Below, piece by piece: positions 7,219 through 14,438 of a stretch of DNA of 36,691 nucleotides. The notes beneath the pieces are model-generated. The model saw nothing but the letters and a program-made list of their open reading frames with translations, did not search any database and was not told where the DNA came from. The translations under genes were made by a program, and so were the position numbers. Numbering within the stretch: the stretch's first letter is position 1; each line of letters begins with the position of its first letter. Source of the DNA: CAYVMX01 sp964452725 (lineage in GTDB: Bacteria > Patescibacteriota > Gracilibacteria > JAHISY01); NCBI GenBank assembly GCA_964452725.1, contig CAYVMX010000010.1:1-36691 (forward strand). Direction: 5' to 3'.

Positions 7219-7644
7219 CTAGGCTACTACTTTGGATTCAATACCCTCATCTACTGTCTGCTTATCAAATAATCTAGCAATAATCAGGGCAACATTTAGG
7301 TTGCGTATAGCGATATCAAAGTCCTTCAAAAACAGATTAAAACTGTAATTTTTATCTACTATAAGACGTGCATAGAGTATACTCACGGAAGTGATTGCTC
7401 CGTTAATTTTGTGTCTAGATTTGCCTAGAAAATCTTTTGCTTCACGAATAAGATCATCGGCTTCTTCGCAGAGATCAAAGGCTTGATTTTTTGACGCAGG
7501 GTCGGCTGATGCTGTCAAGATGGCAGCCCTAGTCTCTTCTACACCAGAGAGCGCATTTCTCACTGAGGCAATAGCAGATGATTCTTCTGCCTTTTCGGTG
7601 AGCTCCTGTAGCCTATAATCTATTGTTGTTTCAGTTTCGGTCAT
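7219..7644 (-). CDS. Hypothetical helical protein, 141 aa
   Basis: The start chosen is MTETETTIDYRL; an ATG four codons further upstream (7656) is also possible. The protein is predicted to be almost entirely alpha-helical, acidic in the first half (TEKAEESSAI, CEEADDLIREAKDFL) and more hydrophobic in the second half (FNLFLKDFDIAIRNLNVALI). It has no signal peptide or clear transmembrane segment and I recognise no family. It lies 25 bp upstream of the LigB-like gene in the same direction. It has its own good promoter (7685-7712), which supports expression. Confidence 0.55.
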   Translation of the reverse strand: MTETETTIDYRLQELTEKAEESSAIASVRNALSGVEETRAAILTASADPASKNQAFDLCEEADDLIREAKDFLGKSRHKINGAITSVSILYARLIVDKNYSFNLFLKDFDIAIRNLNVALIIARLFDKQTVDEGIESKVVA

Positions 7645-7684
7645 TTTGTTGAGCAAATTGTGTGATCAATGTTTATGCGCTTTC

Positions 7685-7712
7685 ATCTTAAATAGCTAGA
7701 TTTAAATGTCAA
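7685..7712 (-). promoter_or_regulatory. Predicted promoter for the 7219-7644 gene
   Basis: On the minus strand TTGACA (7707-7712), a 16 nt spacer and TAAGAT (7685-7690) lie about 40 nt before the start codon. Confidence 0.5.
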
Positions 7713-7755
7713 ATGCCTCTATACGATCTCTTAAGCTTCTCTTAATGTTGGATTA

Positions 7756-7785
7756 TTGACTCTAACACCTTGGGAGTGTTAGAAT
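7756..7785 (+). promoter_or_regulatory. Promoter of the iscR-like operon with embedded palindromic operator
   Basis: TTGACT (7756-7761), an 18 nt spacer and TAGAAT (7780-7785) form the promoter. The perfect 8-bp inverted repeat TCTAACAC-cttggga-GTGTTAGA (7761-7783) fills the spacer and enters the -10 box, an ideal site for repression. Autoregulation by the Rrf2 protein encoded just downstream is inferred from position and symmetry. Confidence 0.65.
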
Positions 7786-7816
7786 TGTGATGCATCCGCA
7801 ACAGTAAGCCAAAACT

Positions 7817-8200
7817 ATGCAGCTCTCTCGTACAGTTGATTATGCTCTCCTCGCACTCATCTATCTCGCACGCTCACCAATGCAAACTGCGAGTGTCAAC
7901 GAAATAGCATGTGATCAAAGACTGTCACTGTATTACTTACGCAAGATCTTTCAGCAGCTCAAGAAAGTCAAGCTACTAGAAAGTCAACCGAGTCGGGGCT
8001 ATCGACTTGCTCGTGCTCCTGAGCAGATCTCATTGAGAGAAGTAATCGAAGCAGTCGAAGGTCCTACAGCGCTCCAGAGCTGCCTCAGCGCAAATGGCTG
8101 TGCAAAGCAAAACTATTGCCAATTGGCAAAAACTTGGGCAGCTATTCAAAAACGCTTCCTCGCAGATCTAGACCGTACGCATTTAAATGATTTGATTTAA
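7817..8200 (+). CDS. iscR: Rrf2-family transcriptional regulator, IscR-like
   Basis: This 127 aa winged-helix regulator starts MQLSRTVDYALLALIYLA, the typical Rrf2 N-terminus, followed by the recognition-helix region LSLYYLRKIFQQLKK and the wing SQPSRGYRLA. Cys89, Cys95 and Cys101 have the spacing C-x5-C-x5-C that in IscR binds a [2Fe-2S] cluster. It is the first gene of an operon with nifU-type and iscS genes, so sensing of Fe-S status and control of this operon is the natural reading. A palindrome lies in its promoter. The gene symbol is by family and context; the regulator could also be a NifU/Suf-type Rrf2 member. Confidence 0.9.
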   Translation: MQLSRTVDYALLALIYLARSPMQTASVNEIACDQRLSLYYLRKIFQQLKKVKLLESQPSRGYRLARAPEQISLREVIEAVEGPTALQSCLSANGCAKQNYCQLAKTWAAIQKRFLADLDRTHLNDLI

Positions 8201-8213
8201 TATTTTCTCTCAA

Positions 8214-8855
8214 ATGGCTGATGTACAAAGCAATAACGGAAGTGGCGACTGGGTTTATTCTGATACAGTCAAGGAGCATTTTTTCAAACCAAAAAATATC
8301 CTAGTAGATGAAAAAAAGTATAAGGCTGATGGTGTGGGATATGTCGGTAGCCCTGCATGTGGTGATATGATGAAAGTCTGGATCAAGGTGGATAAAAAAA
8401 CTGACAAGATCACTGACTTCAAGTGGCGGACTTTTGGCTGTGCGAGCGCGATCGGCAGTACAAGCATGCTGAGTGTCATGGTCACAGAGCATGGCGGTAT
8501 GTCGATCACAAAAGCACTAGCGCTAAAACCACAAGATATCATGCAGCGTCTCGGTGGACTGCCGGACAATAAAATCCACTGTTCGGTACTAGGAGACAAG
8601 GCACTACTTGCAGCAGTCAATAATTATTTTGCAAACTCTGGTCAAAAAGAACGTATCATCCGTAATGAGGCCAAAGTAATCTGTGAGTGCCTCAATGTCA
8701 CGGATCATGAGATTGAAGACGCAGTATTGGAAGGCAAGCACGACTTTGAGTCTATCCAAAAGGTAACCAAGGCTGGTACAGGCTGTGGCAAGTGTATACC
8801 CAAGGTCACAGAACTAGTCGAACAATATAAAAATAAATACTTCGGTGATGAGTGA
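8214..8855 (+). CDS. nifU: NifU-like Fe-S scaffold (IscU domain plus BFD-type [2Fe-2S] domain)
   Basis: This 213 aa protein provides the platform on which Fe-S clusters are built from sulfur delivered by the cysteine desulfurase. The IscU-like part (~13-145) has its three cluster-assembly cysteines at Cys49 (SPACGDMM), Cys76 (FGCASAIGS) and Cys123 (KIHCSVLG). The second domain (~150-205) has Cys157 and Cys159 (CEC) and Cys191/Cys194 (GCGKC), as in the bacterioferritin-associated ferredoxin-like domain of NifU. The C-terminal Nfu domain of full-length NifU is missing. The last codons overlap the iscS start by 8 bp, so translation is coupled. Confidence 0.93.
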   Translation: MADVQSNNGSGDWVYSDTVKEHFFKPKNILVDEKKYKADGVGYVGSPACGDMMKVWIKVDKKTDKITDFKWRTFGCASAIGSTSMLSVMVTEHGGMSITKALALKPQDIMQRLGGLPDNKIHCSVLGDKALLAAVNNYFANSGQKERIIRNEAKVICECLNVTDHEIEDAVLEGKHDFESIQKVTKAGTGCGKCIPKVTELVEQYKNKYFGDE

Positions 8856-10020
8856 AGACACTATTTATCTCGATCATGCTGCGACGACGCCACTTGATCC
8901 GCGGGTGCTGGCTGCTATGCAGCCATACCTGACGACAGAGTATGGCAATCCAAGTGCGTTGTATCGTACTGGTCAGACCGCACGGGCAGCAGTAGATCGT
9001 GCGCGAGCAACTGTCGCTGAACTACTCCACTGCGAACCACGCGAGCTGATCTGGACGAGTGGTGGTACTGAGAGTGACAATCTCGCGCTGAGAGGGATTC
9101 TACGCACCGAAAAGACAGGACACCTCATCACAACTACGATTGAACACCATGCTGTACTCCACACAGCAGAGGACCTAGAGCGTGATGGCTACACCACGAC
9201 CTACCTACCTGTCGATAAACATGGTCAGATCACCACTAAACAAGTCGCAGAAGCGATCACTCCTGAGACACAGCTAGTCTCTGTCATGCTAGCAAATAAT
9301 GAAGTCGGCACGATCCTACCAGTACGTGAGATCGGCAAAATGCTCGCAAAACGCCGTGAAAATGGAGAGCCGACTCCCCTGCTACACACCGATGCCGTCC
9401 AAGGTGGTGGTACTTTGGATCTGGGCGTACGTCATCTCAAAGTCGATCTACTGAGCCTCTCAGGACACAAGTTTTATGGACCAAAAGGTATCGGCTGCCT
9501 GTATGTAAAAGCTGGTACGAAGCTCCGACCTCAACAGACTGGTGGCGGACAAGAGCACCGTCGCCGTGCCAGTACGGAAAACGTCGCCAGCATAGTAGGC
9601 TTCGCTGAAGCACTAAAACTAGCAAATGAAGCTCGTGAACAGGAAAACACTCGTCTAACCGAGCTACGTGATTATTTGATCACACGCGTACTCAAAGAAA
9701 TCCCCAAAACTAAACTAAACGGCGATCCAAAGAATCGCCTACCAAATAATACGAACTTTTCTTTTTGGGCGATTGAGGGTGAGAGTATCTTGCTCCGACT
9801 CGATTTCAAAGGTATCGCTGGCAGCTCTGGGAGCGCCTGTACGAGCGGTACGCTAGATCCGAGCCATGTCCTACTGGCACTGGGTCTCGGTCATGAGTGG
9901 GCGCACGGCAGTCTACGACTGACACTGGGCAAGAGCACGACCAAAGAGCAACTCGACACTACAATCGAACAACTAAAAAAGATTGTCATTGACTTACGTG
10001 CGCTCAGTCCGATAGAGTAG
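8848..10020 (+). CDS. iscS: Cysteine desulfurase (IscS/NifS family)
   Basis: This 390 aa PLP enzyme takes sulfur from cysteine to make a persulfide for Fe-S assembly. Landmarks are IYLDHAATTPLDP (6-18), TSGGTESDNLA (70-80), the PLP lysine Lys208 in SLSGHKFYGPKG, and the mobile-loop cysteine Cys331 in SSGSACTSG. These place it in the IscS/NifS group (class I). GTG-ATG occurs at 8845-8850; I chose the ATG. It overlaps nifU, and the three genes from 7817 form one operon. The product also supplies sulfur for other thiolation pathways, not seen in this window. Confidence 0.95.
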   Translation: MSEDTIYLDHAATTPLDPRVLAAMQPYLTTEYGNPSALYRTGQTARAAVDRARATVAELLHCEPRELIWTSGGTESDNLALRGILRTEKTGHLITTTIEHHAVLHTAEDLERDGYTTTYLPVDKHGQITTKQVAEAITPETQLVSVMLANNEVGTILPVREIGKMLAKRRENGEPTPLLHTDAVQGGGTLDLGVRHLKVDLLSLSGHKFYGPKGIGCLYVKAGTKLRPQQTGGGQEHRRRASTENVASIVGFAEALKLANEAREQENTRLTELRDYLITRVLKEIPKTKLNGDPKNRLPNNTNFSFWAIEGESILLRLDFKGIAGSSGSACTSGTLDPSHVLLALGLGHEWAHGSLRLTLGKSTTKEQLDTTIEQLKKIVIDLRALSPIE

Positions 10021-10064
10021 ACGCTAGCTTGATAGATGTGTGTCAAGTAAATAATAAATTTATT

Positions 10065-10688
10065 ATGCCGGAATTAAAAGATAACCCGAGCGCAAACATC
10101 TCAATAGAAGACATGGATGAAATGTTGGGAGCTATAGAAAAAGATAAAGCAACTGAGCAATTAAAAAAGGATATTCCAGCTTCGTTGGAAACCACTGTAA
10201 GTAATTTTGTAGATAAACTCAAAGAAAATCGAGAGCTAATACAACAAAATAGTACTCGGGTTGTTTTGAAACCACATGAAATCATGACAGATGAAAATGG
10301 CAATCTAAAAACTAAACCACGCAATAATGGATTACCGCCACTGGATACAACGTATGTATCAGATGGTCGTGGCACACTACCAGGCTACAAACGAACTAGC
10401 TCGGGATCACCAGTCTGGAATCCTACGCATGCTGAATTCCGATCATTTATAAATATAGAACAACTTCCTAAAAAGCCATGCACACCACAGCCAGAGATAG
10501 CCACAGACATGGCAAATCAGGAGGTTGATTTCAGTCAGCTGACTGAAAAACAAAAACTAATCAAAACAGCTAAAGCTAAAAAGGCAGAGATGGATGAAGA
10601 AGCGGCAAGATCTAAATCTAAAAAGGCAGATGCTATCAGTAGATTTACTGGACGTACAGGTAATGTACGCACAAAGCATATTATCTAA
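10065..10688 (+). CDS. Hypothetical protein, 207 aa, charged
   Basis: It starts MPELKDNPSANISIEDMDEM; in-frame TTG codons upstream give a longer version that is less likely. It is Lys/Glu/Asp-rich and mostly hydrophilic, with no membrane segment. The N-terminal third is a likely helix or coiled coil (EKDKATEQLKKD, VDKLKENRELIQQN). A Pro/Gly-rich middle (NNGLPPLDTTYVSDGRGTLP, ~92-111) may be disordered. The C-terminus is a basic helix (AKAKKAEMDEEAARSKSKKA). No family is recognised. The 3' end overlaps the start of maf by 26 bp if maf uses the ATG at 10663. Confidence 0.5.
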   Translation: MPELKDNPSANISIEDMDEMLGAIEKDKATEQLKKDIPASLETTVSNFVDKLKENRELIQQNSTRVVLKPHEIMTDENGNLKTKPRNNGLPPLDTTYVSDGRGTLPGYKRTSSGSPVWNPTHAEFRSFINIEQLPKKPCTPQPEIATDMANQEVDFSQLTEKQKLIKTAKAKKAEMDEEAARSKSKKADAISRFTGRTGNVRTKHII

Positions 10689-11241
10689 TCTAGATAAAAT
10701 ATCTAATTTTATTCTTGCCTCCGCCTCTCCTCGTCGCGCTGAGCTTTTGCGATCACTCATACCAGAGTTTGAAGTAATCCCAGCAGATATCGATGAAACA
10801 CTGAAAGCTGGCGAGACTGCGATAGCTGCGACCGTCCGTCTCGCGACTACGAAAGCCAGAGCAAGTCATCGAGCTGGAACGACTACACTCGGAGTCGATA
10901 CGCTCTGTCAGCTAGGTACTACCGTCATCGGTAAGCCGACGAGTCAGAGCGAAGCACGCGAGCTGCTCCACCGACTTTCTGGCGAGACACACACAGTCGT
11001 TTCGAGTTTTTGTGTGAAAGCTGATACGACAGAAAAAACCATTTCGGCTACTGCTGAGGTTACTTTTCGAGTATTACCACTATATGAGATCGAGGAATAT
11101 CTCGCTAGCACCGATGCGACTCAGTACGCGGGTGGCTACGCTATACAGGGAGCAGGTCGGCAGTTTGTGGAGCGGATCAATGGCGAACTCGAAACTGTGA
11201 TTGGCTTGCCAGTGAAAGAACTAAAGTCGCTACTCATCTAG
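10663..11241 (+). CDS. maf: Maf-like nucleotide pyrophosphatase
   Basis: Maf family proteins hydrolyse modified or canonical nucleoside triphosphates (dTTP/UTP or m7GTP type) and were first described as septum inhibitors. The signature is FILASASPRRAELLRSL near the N-terminus, then GVDTLCQLGTTVIGKP with the conserved Asp, a DAxxxLxxLSGxxH-like segment (SEARELLHRLSGETHTV) and YAGGYAIQGAGRQFVERING. From the ATG at 10663 it is 192 aa, normal for the family. A box TAGATAAAAT (~10691-10700) just before the ILASASPRR codons raises the possibility of a shorter, non-ATG start. A GTPase-type versus UTP-type substrate cannot be read with certainty. Confidence 0.85.
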   Translation: MYAQSILSNLDKISNFILASASPRRAELLRSLIPEFEVIPADIDETLKAGETAIAATVRLATTKARASHRAGTTTLGVDTLCQLGTTVIGKPTSQSEARELLHRLSGETHTVVSSFCVKADTTEKTISATAEVTFRVLPLYEIEEYLASTDATQYAGGYAIQGAGRQFVERINGELETVIGLPVKELKSLLI

Positions 11242-11500
11242 GATAAATAATCTCTCTACGAAGTTTTTCCTCCAACCAGCTAGCAATATCTACTGTTGTG
11301 ATTGAAGATAAATCAATTACTTTAGTCAATAATTCCAGTTCAGCGTGAAAGACAGGTGCCACATGGCCGCAGCCTGATGACGTTGGGTCGTTAAACCACT
11401 TATTCTGGATCAATCTTCGTGCTGATTTTTGAATCAAAGTAATTGTGCCTTCAGGCAGCTGATCAAACGTACAAATCGGGCTTTGCTCGGAGTTTTTCAT
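11234..11500 (-). CDS. Hypothetical protein, 88 aa
   Basis: It begins MKNSEQSPICTFDQLPEGTI. A longer frame upstream runs antisense to trpC, so the short start is preferred. The protein is a small soluble alpha/beta candidate with a possible helix GTITLIQKSARRLIQNKW and a C-terminal helical stretch IASWLEEKLRREI. No family is recognised. It converges with maf and overlaps its last 8 bp, and it is divergent from trpC. The box TGATAAACT (minus strand, 11505-11513) ends 4 nt before the ATG, close to but not exactly at the leaderless distance seen elsewhere. Confidence 0.45.
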   Translation of the reverse strand: MKNSEQSPICTFDQLPEGTITLIQKSARRLIQNKWFNDPTSSGCGHVAPVFHAELELLTKVIDLSSITTVDIASWLEEKLRREIIYPR

Positions 11501-11546
11501 AGTTAGTTTATCAAAAAGTGCTAAAGTGTGGTCTGTTTTATCACAG

Positions 11547-12332
11547 ATGTCAAGCAGCAATCTACTCACTGAGATCGTCAAACATAAGAAGCTGGAAGTC
11601 GTAGCCGCAAAAGCTGCAACGCCACCAGAGCTAATCGCTGAGACTTTGGAAATTAGCCAGCGAGACTTTGCGGGTGTACTCGCGGGTGGACGCGATAGTA
11701 CGCCGCGGCTAATCGCCGAGCTGAAACGCGCTAGCCCAAGTGAGGGTGTGATTTGTAAGAATTTTGACTTACTAGAGACACTAGAGCGATACAATGAACA
11801 CGCCAGTGCTGTCTCAGTCTTGACCGATCAAAAGTATTTCCAAGGTAGCTTGGAAGATCTCGCAGAGGTCGATGTACACACTAGTCTCCCTATTTTACGC
11901 AAGGATTTCATCGTCAACGCTTATCAAATCCTCGAAGCACGCCAGTTTGGTGCAGATGCTGTGCTACTCATCGCTGCGATCCTAGAGCAGGAGGAGCTGG
12001 AGTACCTGCTCACGGCAGCCCAGCGCCATGGTATGGACGCGCTAGTGGAGGTACACACTGCGGCTGAACTAAAAAAAGTCCTCGCTACACCAGCCAAAAT
12101 AATTGGGATCAATAATCGTAATCTCGACACACTTGAGATCGACCTACAGACTACACACCAGCTAGCTGCCGAGATACCAGCTGACAAAATCATCGTCTCA
12201 GAAAGTGGAATCCAAACAGCAGAAGATGTAAAAAGTCTCCAAGGCGTGGTCGACGCTATCCTCGTCGGTACAAGTATTTTACGCAGTGACAATATCGAAG
12301 ATAAACTAAAAGAACTAACTGGTAAACAGTAA
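11547..12332 (+). CDS. trpC: Indole-3-glycerol phosphate synthase
   Basis: TrpC closes the ring of CdRP to indole-3-glycerol phosphate in tryptophan synthesis. At 261 aa it is a single-domain TIM barrel. Visible motifs are LIAELKRASPSEG (catalytic Lys in the KRASPS loop), VLTDQKYFQGSLEDL, LPILRKDFIVNAYQI (second catalytic Lys), GADAVLLIAAIL, LVEVHTAAEL, IIGINNRNLDT and IVSESGI. The upstream in-frame GTG at 11526 gives seven extra residues; the ATG start is preferred. It is followed after 8 bp by trpF, so the two act in sequence and are cotranscribed. Other trp genes are not in the window. Confidence 0.96.
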   Translation: MSSSNLLTEIVKHKKLEVVAAKAATPPELIAETLEISQRDFAGVLAGGRDSTPRLIAELKRASPSEGVICKNFDLLETLERYNEHASAVSVLTDQKYFQGSLEDLAEVDVHTSLPILRKDFIVNAYQILEARQFGADAVLLIAAILEQEELEYLLTAAQRHGMDALVEVHTAAELKKVLATPAKIIGINNRNLDTLEIDLQTTHQLAAEIPADKIIVSESGIQTAEDVKSLQGVVDAILVGTSILRSDNIEDKLKELTGKQ

Positions 12333-12340
12333 ACAATACA

Positions 12341-12982
12341 ATGCCTACTCCTCTGATAAAAATCTGCGGTATCACCAATCTAACTGATGCAATGCTTTCA
12401 GCAGAAGCTGGCGCTGCCTATTTGGGTTTGAATTTCTTTGCCAACTCACCACGCTACCTACCACCCAATGAAGTCGAAGAGCTAGCGACAGAGATCAAAT
12501 TGCTTTTCCCAGAAGTAAAGCTAGTCGGTGTCTTCGTCAATATGTCTGCGACAGAAATCAATAAAATCGCTGAACTGGCGCAGCTCGATATACTACAGCT
12601 CCACGGTGATGAGTCAGAAGTTTTTTGTGCGCAATTTGAACTGCCTGTCTGGAAGGCTTTTCGAGTCAAGGACACTGCGAGCTTGGCAGACCTAGACGAG
12701 TACTTGCAGCTAGATGGTATCGTGCTCGATGCTTATAAGCGCGGTAAATATGGTGGCACTGGTCAGACGGCCGACTGGGAAGCTATTCAAGATATTCGTG
12801 ATGAACTACCCAACTTTATCCTCTCGGGAGGCCTGACAGCGGACAATATTGTACAAGCTATCAAAGAATTAAAACCAAATATCATAGACGTCTGTTCGGG
12901 AGTAGAGATGGATAGTAACCCACGCCAAAAAGATGCCAGTAAAATCGCCGCGCTGTTTGAAGCAATACGCCAAGCAGAGTAA
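12341..12982 (+). CDS. trpF: Phosphoribosylanthranilate isomerase
   Basis: TrpF isomerises phosphoribosylanthranilate to CdRP, the substrate of TrpC encoded just upstream. The 213 aa TIM barrel shows IKICGITNLTDA (catalytic Cys in the KICG motif), LGLNFFANSPRYL, VGVFVN, ILQLHGDES, GGTGQTADW (catalytic Asp region near LDAY), FILSGGLTADNI and IDVCSGVE. All of these match the family, and the length is normal. trpC and trpF are separate genes here, not fused as in enterobacteria, and lie in the reverse of the reaction order. Confidence 0.96.
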   Translation: MPTPLIKICGITNLTDAMLSAEAGAAYLGLNFFANSPRYLPPNEVEELATEIKLLFPEVKLVGVFVNMSATEINKIAELAQLDILQLHGDESEVFCAQFELPVWKAFRVKDTASLADLDEYLQLDGIVLDAYKRGKYGGTGQTADWEAIQDIRDELPNFILSGGLTADNIVQAIKELKPNIIDVCSGVEMDSNPRQKDASKIAALFEAIRQAE

Positions 12983-13009
12983 AATGAAACTACTTTAATT
13001 ACTTTCATC

Positions 13010-13516
13010 ATGGGCTTGTTTTCCAAAAAATCCACTTTCATCATCGGATCGATCATCGGTTCAGTCGCCGGATTACTCTTTGCCAGTGAAAATGGTCGCG
13101 CACTACGCTCCAAAATAAAAAGTGCTCGCAGCTCTCAAAAAAAATTCGAGGTGCTTTTCAAAGAATATCTCAAAGCTGGCAAGACTGTCCTACGTGAGGT
13201 AGAGGGTAGCGAGACTTGGCGAGATATAGAGCAAGGTGGAAAAGAAATACTAAGTGAGCTCAAAAAGCGCGCCAAGCAAGATAGCACAGCGGCAGTGAAA
13301 CTTGCCCAAAAGAAAACTACCGAACTAATCCGAGAAGCCAAACTACAAGCAAGAAATACAGTCAGCCCACGCACTGTCCGCAAGGCCAAAAAAGTCGTGC
13401 GCAAGCAAGTAAAAGCAGCAAAAAAAGCGGTTACAAAGAAAACTAAACAAGCCAAAAAAACTATCAAGAGAGTAAAAAAAACTGTCCGTAAGGTCACCAA
13501 GAAAATTCGCCGATGA
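13010..13516 (+). CDS. YtxH-like membrane-anchored protein with histone H1-like basic tail
   Basis: This 168 aa protein has a YtxH-type N-terminus: a Gly/Ala-rich hydrophobic segment SIIGSVAGLLFASENGRALR (~13-32) that may span or lie in the membrane. A helical middle follows (~35-110). The last ~50 residues (from about 117) are almost only Lys, Arg, Ala, Thr and Val, with repeated KKxxxK units such as KAAKKAVTKKTKQAKKT, like eukaryotic histone H1 tails and bacterial Hc1-like proteins. Binding to DNA, RNA or another polyanion is likely. The stop overlaps the start of the SLH protein gene. An inverted repeat ATGAAA...TTTCAT (12984-13008) lies just before the start. Confidence 0.6.
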   Translation: MGLFSKKSTFIIGSIIGSVAGLLFASENGRALRSKIKSARSSQKKFEVLFKEYLKAGKTVLREVEGSETWRDIEQGGKEILSELKKRAKQDSTAAVKLAQKKTTELIREAKLQARNTVSPRTVRKAKKVVRKQVKAAKKAVTKKTKQAKKTIKRVKKTVRKVTKKIRR

Positions 13517-14388
13517 GATGGTTATTGCTTTTGAGTTTGGTTTGGGTATCTACTGTGAGTCCAGTGCTGGCAGCGACAGTAGCAGGTACAGTGTCTAGCA
13601 GCGCAGCAGGTGATCCGCTCCTCGGAGTGACGATCTCAGTCAATGGCAAAACTTTGGCAGAGACAAACTCCAAAGGTGAATTCACTATTGAGGCGAAGGC
13701 AGGAGCTGTGATCCGTGCAGGGAAGACCGACTACGTCGGAGTCGCTGCGCTCGCAACTGGGTCGGACGAGACTTTGACCTTTGTACTTGCACCGATCTGG
13801 AATCTGACTAGTATCACGCAGATTTATAGAGATGTGGCAATGGATAGCTGGTACGCCGAGTCAGTGCAAAGTTTGTACGAAGAGCAAGTACTATCTGCCA
13901 CAAAATCACAGCTTTATCGTCCAAGCGACTCACTGACACGAGCAGAGCTTGCCAATTTTGCTGTCTTGGCGGCTGGATTTTTACCACCTAGCGTCCAGCA
14001 GACGGATTTTTGTGATGTGAAGATTGACACTTGGTATACACCAGCTGTAGAGCTAATGTATACGCAGCAGTGGATCGGTGGCTACAGCACACTACTCTGT
14101 AGTAAGGGGCGAGACTTTCGTCCAGGTAATCCTGTCACACGTGCCGAGGCGGTCAAGATGATCCTCAGTGTCTTTGGTGATTTGCTCACTGGTAAGCAAC
14201 GAGCTGACTGTAATACGACACAGTTCACCGATATCGAGCCAACTGCTTGGTACGCCGACTATGTCTCACAGGCAGCCTGCCTCGGCATAGTGAGTGGTTA
14301 TGACGACAGTACATTTCGTCCACAGGCTAGTATCAACCGCGCGGAGATCGCTGTGATCCTGAGCAATACTCTCAAGGCACTACGATAG
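13513..14388 (+). CDS. Secreted protein with CarboxypepD_reg-like domain and three SLH domains
   Basis: A signal peptide (MRWLLLLSLVWVSTVSPVLA, residues 1-20) is followed by a carboxypeptidase-regulatory-like beta domain (~22-92: VAGTVSSSAAGDPLLGVTI, TNSKGEFTI). Three S-layer-homology domains are seen at ~105-150, ~166-220 and ~238-288, with the YxDVAxDSWYAESV-type starts and the (F/Y)RPxxxxTRAE endings. SLH domains bind pyruvylated wall polymers, so the protein is probably anchored at the cell surface. Cys pairs (Cys167/Cys196, Cys233/Cys256) could form disulfides. The gene overlaps the 3' end of the YtxH-like gene by ATGA. Confidence 0.85.
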   Translation: MRWLLLLSLVWVSTVSPVLAATVAGTVSSSAAGDPLLGVTISVNGKTLAETNSKGEFTIEAKAGAVIRAGKTDYVGVAALATGSDETLTFVLAPIWNLTSITQIYRDVAMDSWYAESVQSLYEEQVLSATKSQLYRPSDSLTRAELANFAVLAAGFLPPSVQQTDFCDVKIDTWYTPAVELMYTQQWIGGYSTLLCSKGRDFRPGNPVTRAEAVKMILSVFGDLLTGKQRADCNTTQFTDIEPTAWYADYVSQAACLGIVSGYDDSTFRPQASINRAEIAVILSNTLKALR

Positions 14389-14401
14389 TGTGTGCGATAA
14401 A

Positions 14402-14410
14402 TGCTAAACT
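14402..14410 (+). promoter_or_regulatory. Extended -10 box before the aminotransferase operon
   Basis: TGCTAAACT, identical to the boxes at 25561 and 30984, lies 28 nt before the ATG at 14439. No -35 is recognisable. Confidence 0.45.
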
Positions 14411-14438
14411 GATTTAGCTTTTTTAAATTACCTTTGAA

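Noticed and set aside
10029..10064. Upstream TTG start for the 207 aa hypothetical protein
   Set aside because: It gives an extra MIDVCQVNNKFI that overlaps AT-rich promoter-like sequence; the ATG at 10065 is preferred.
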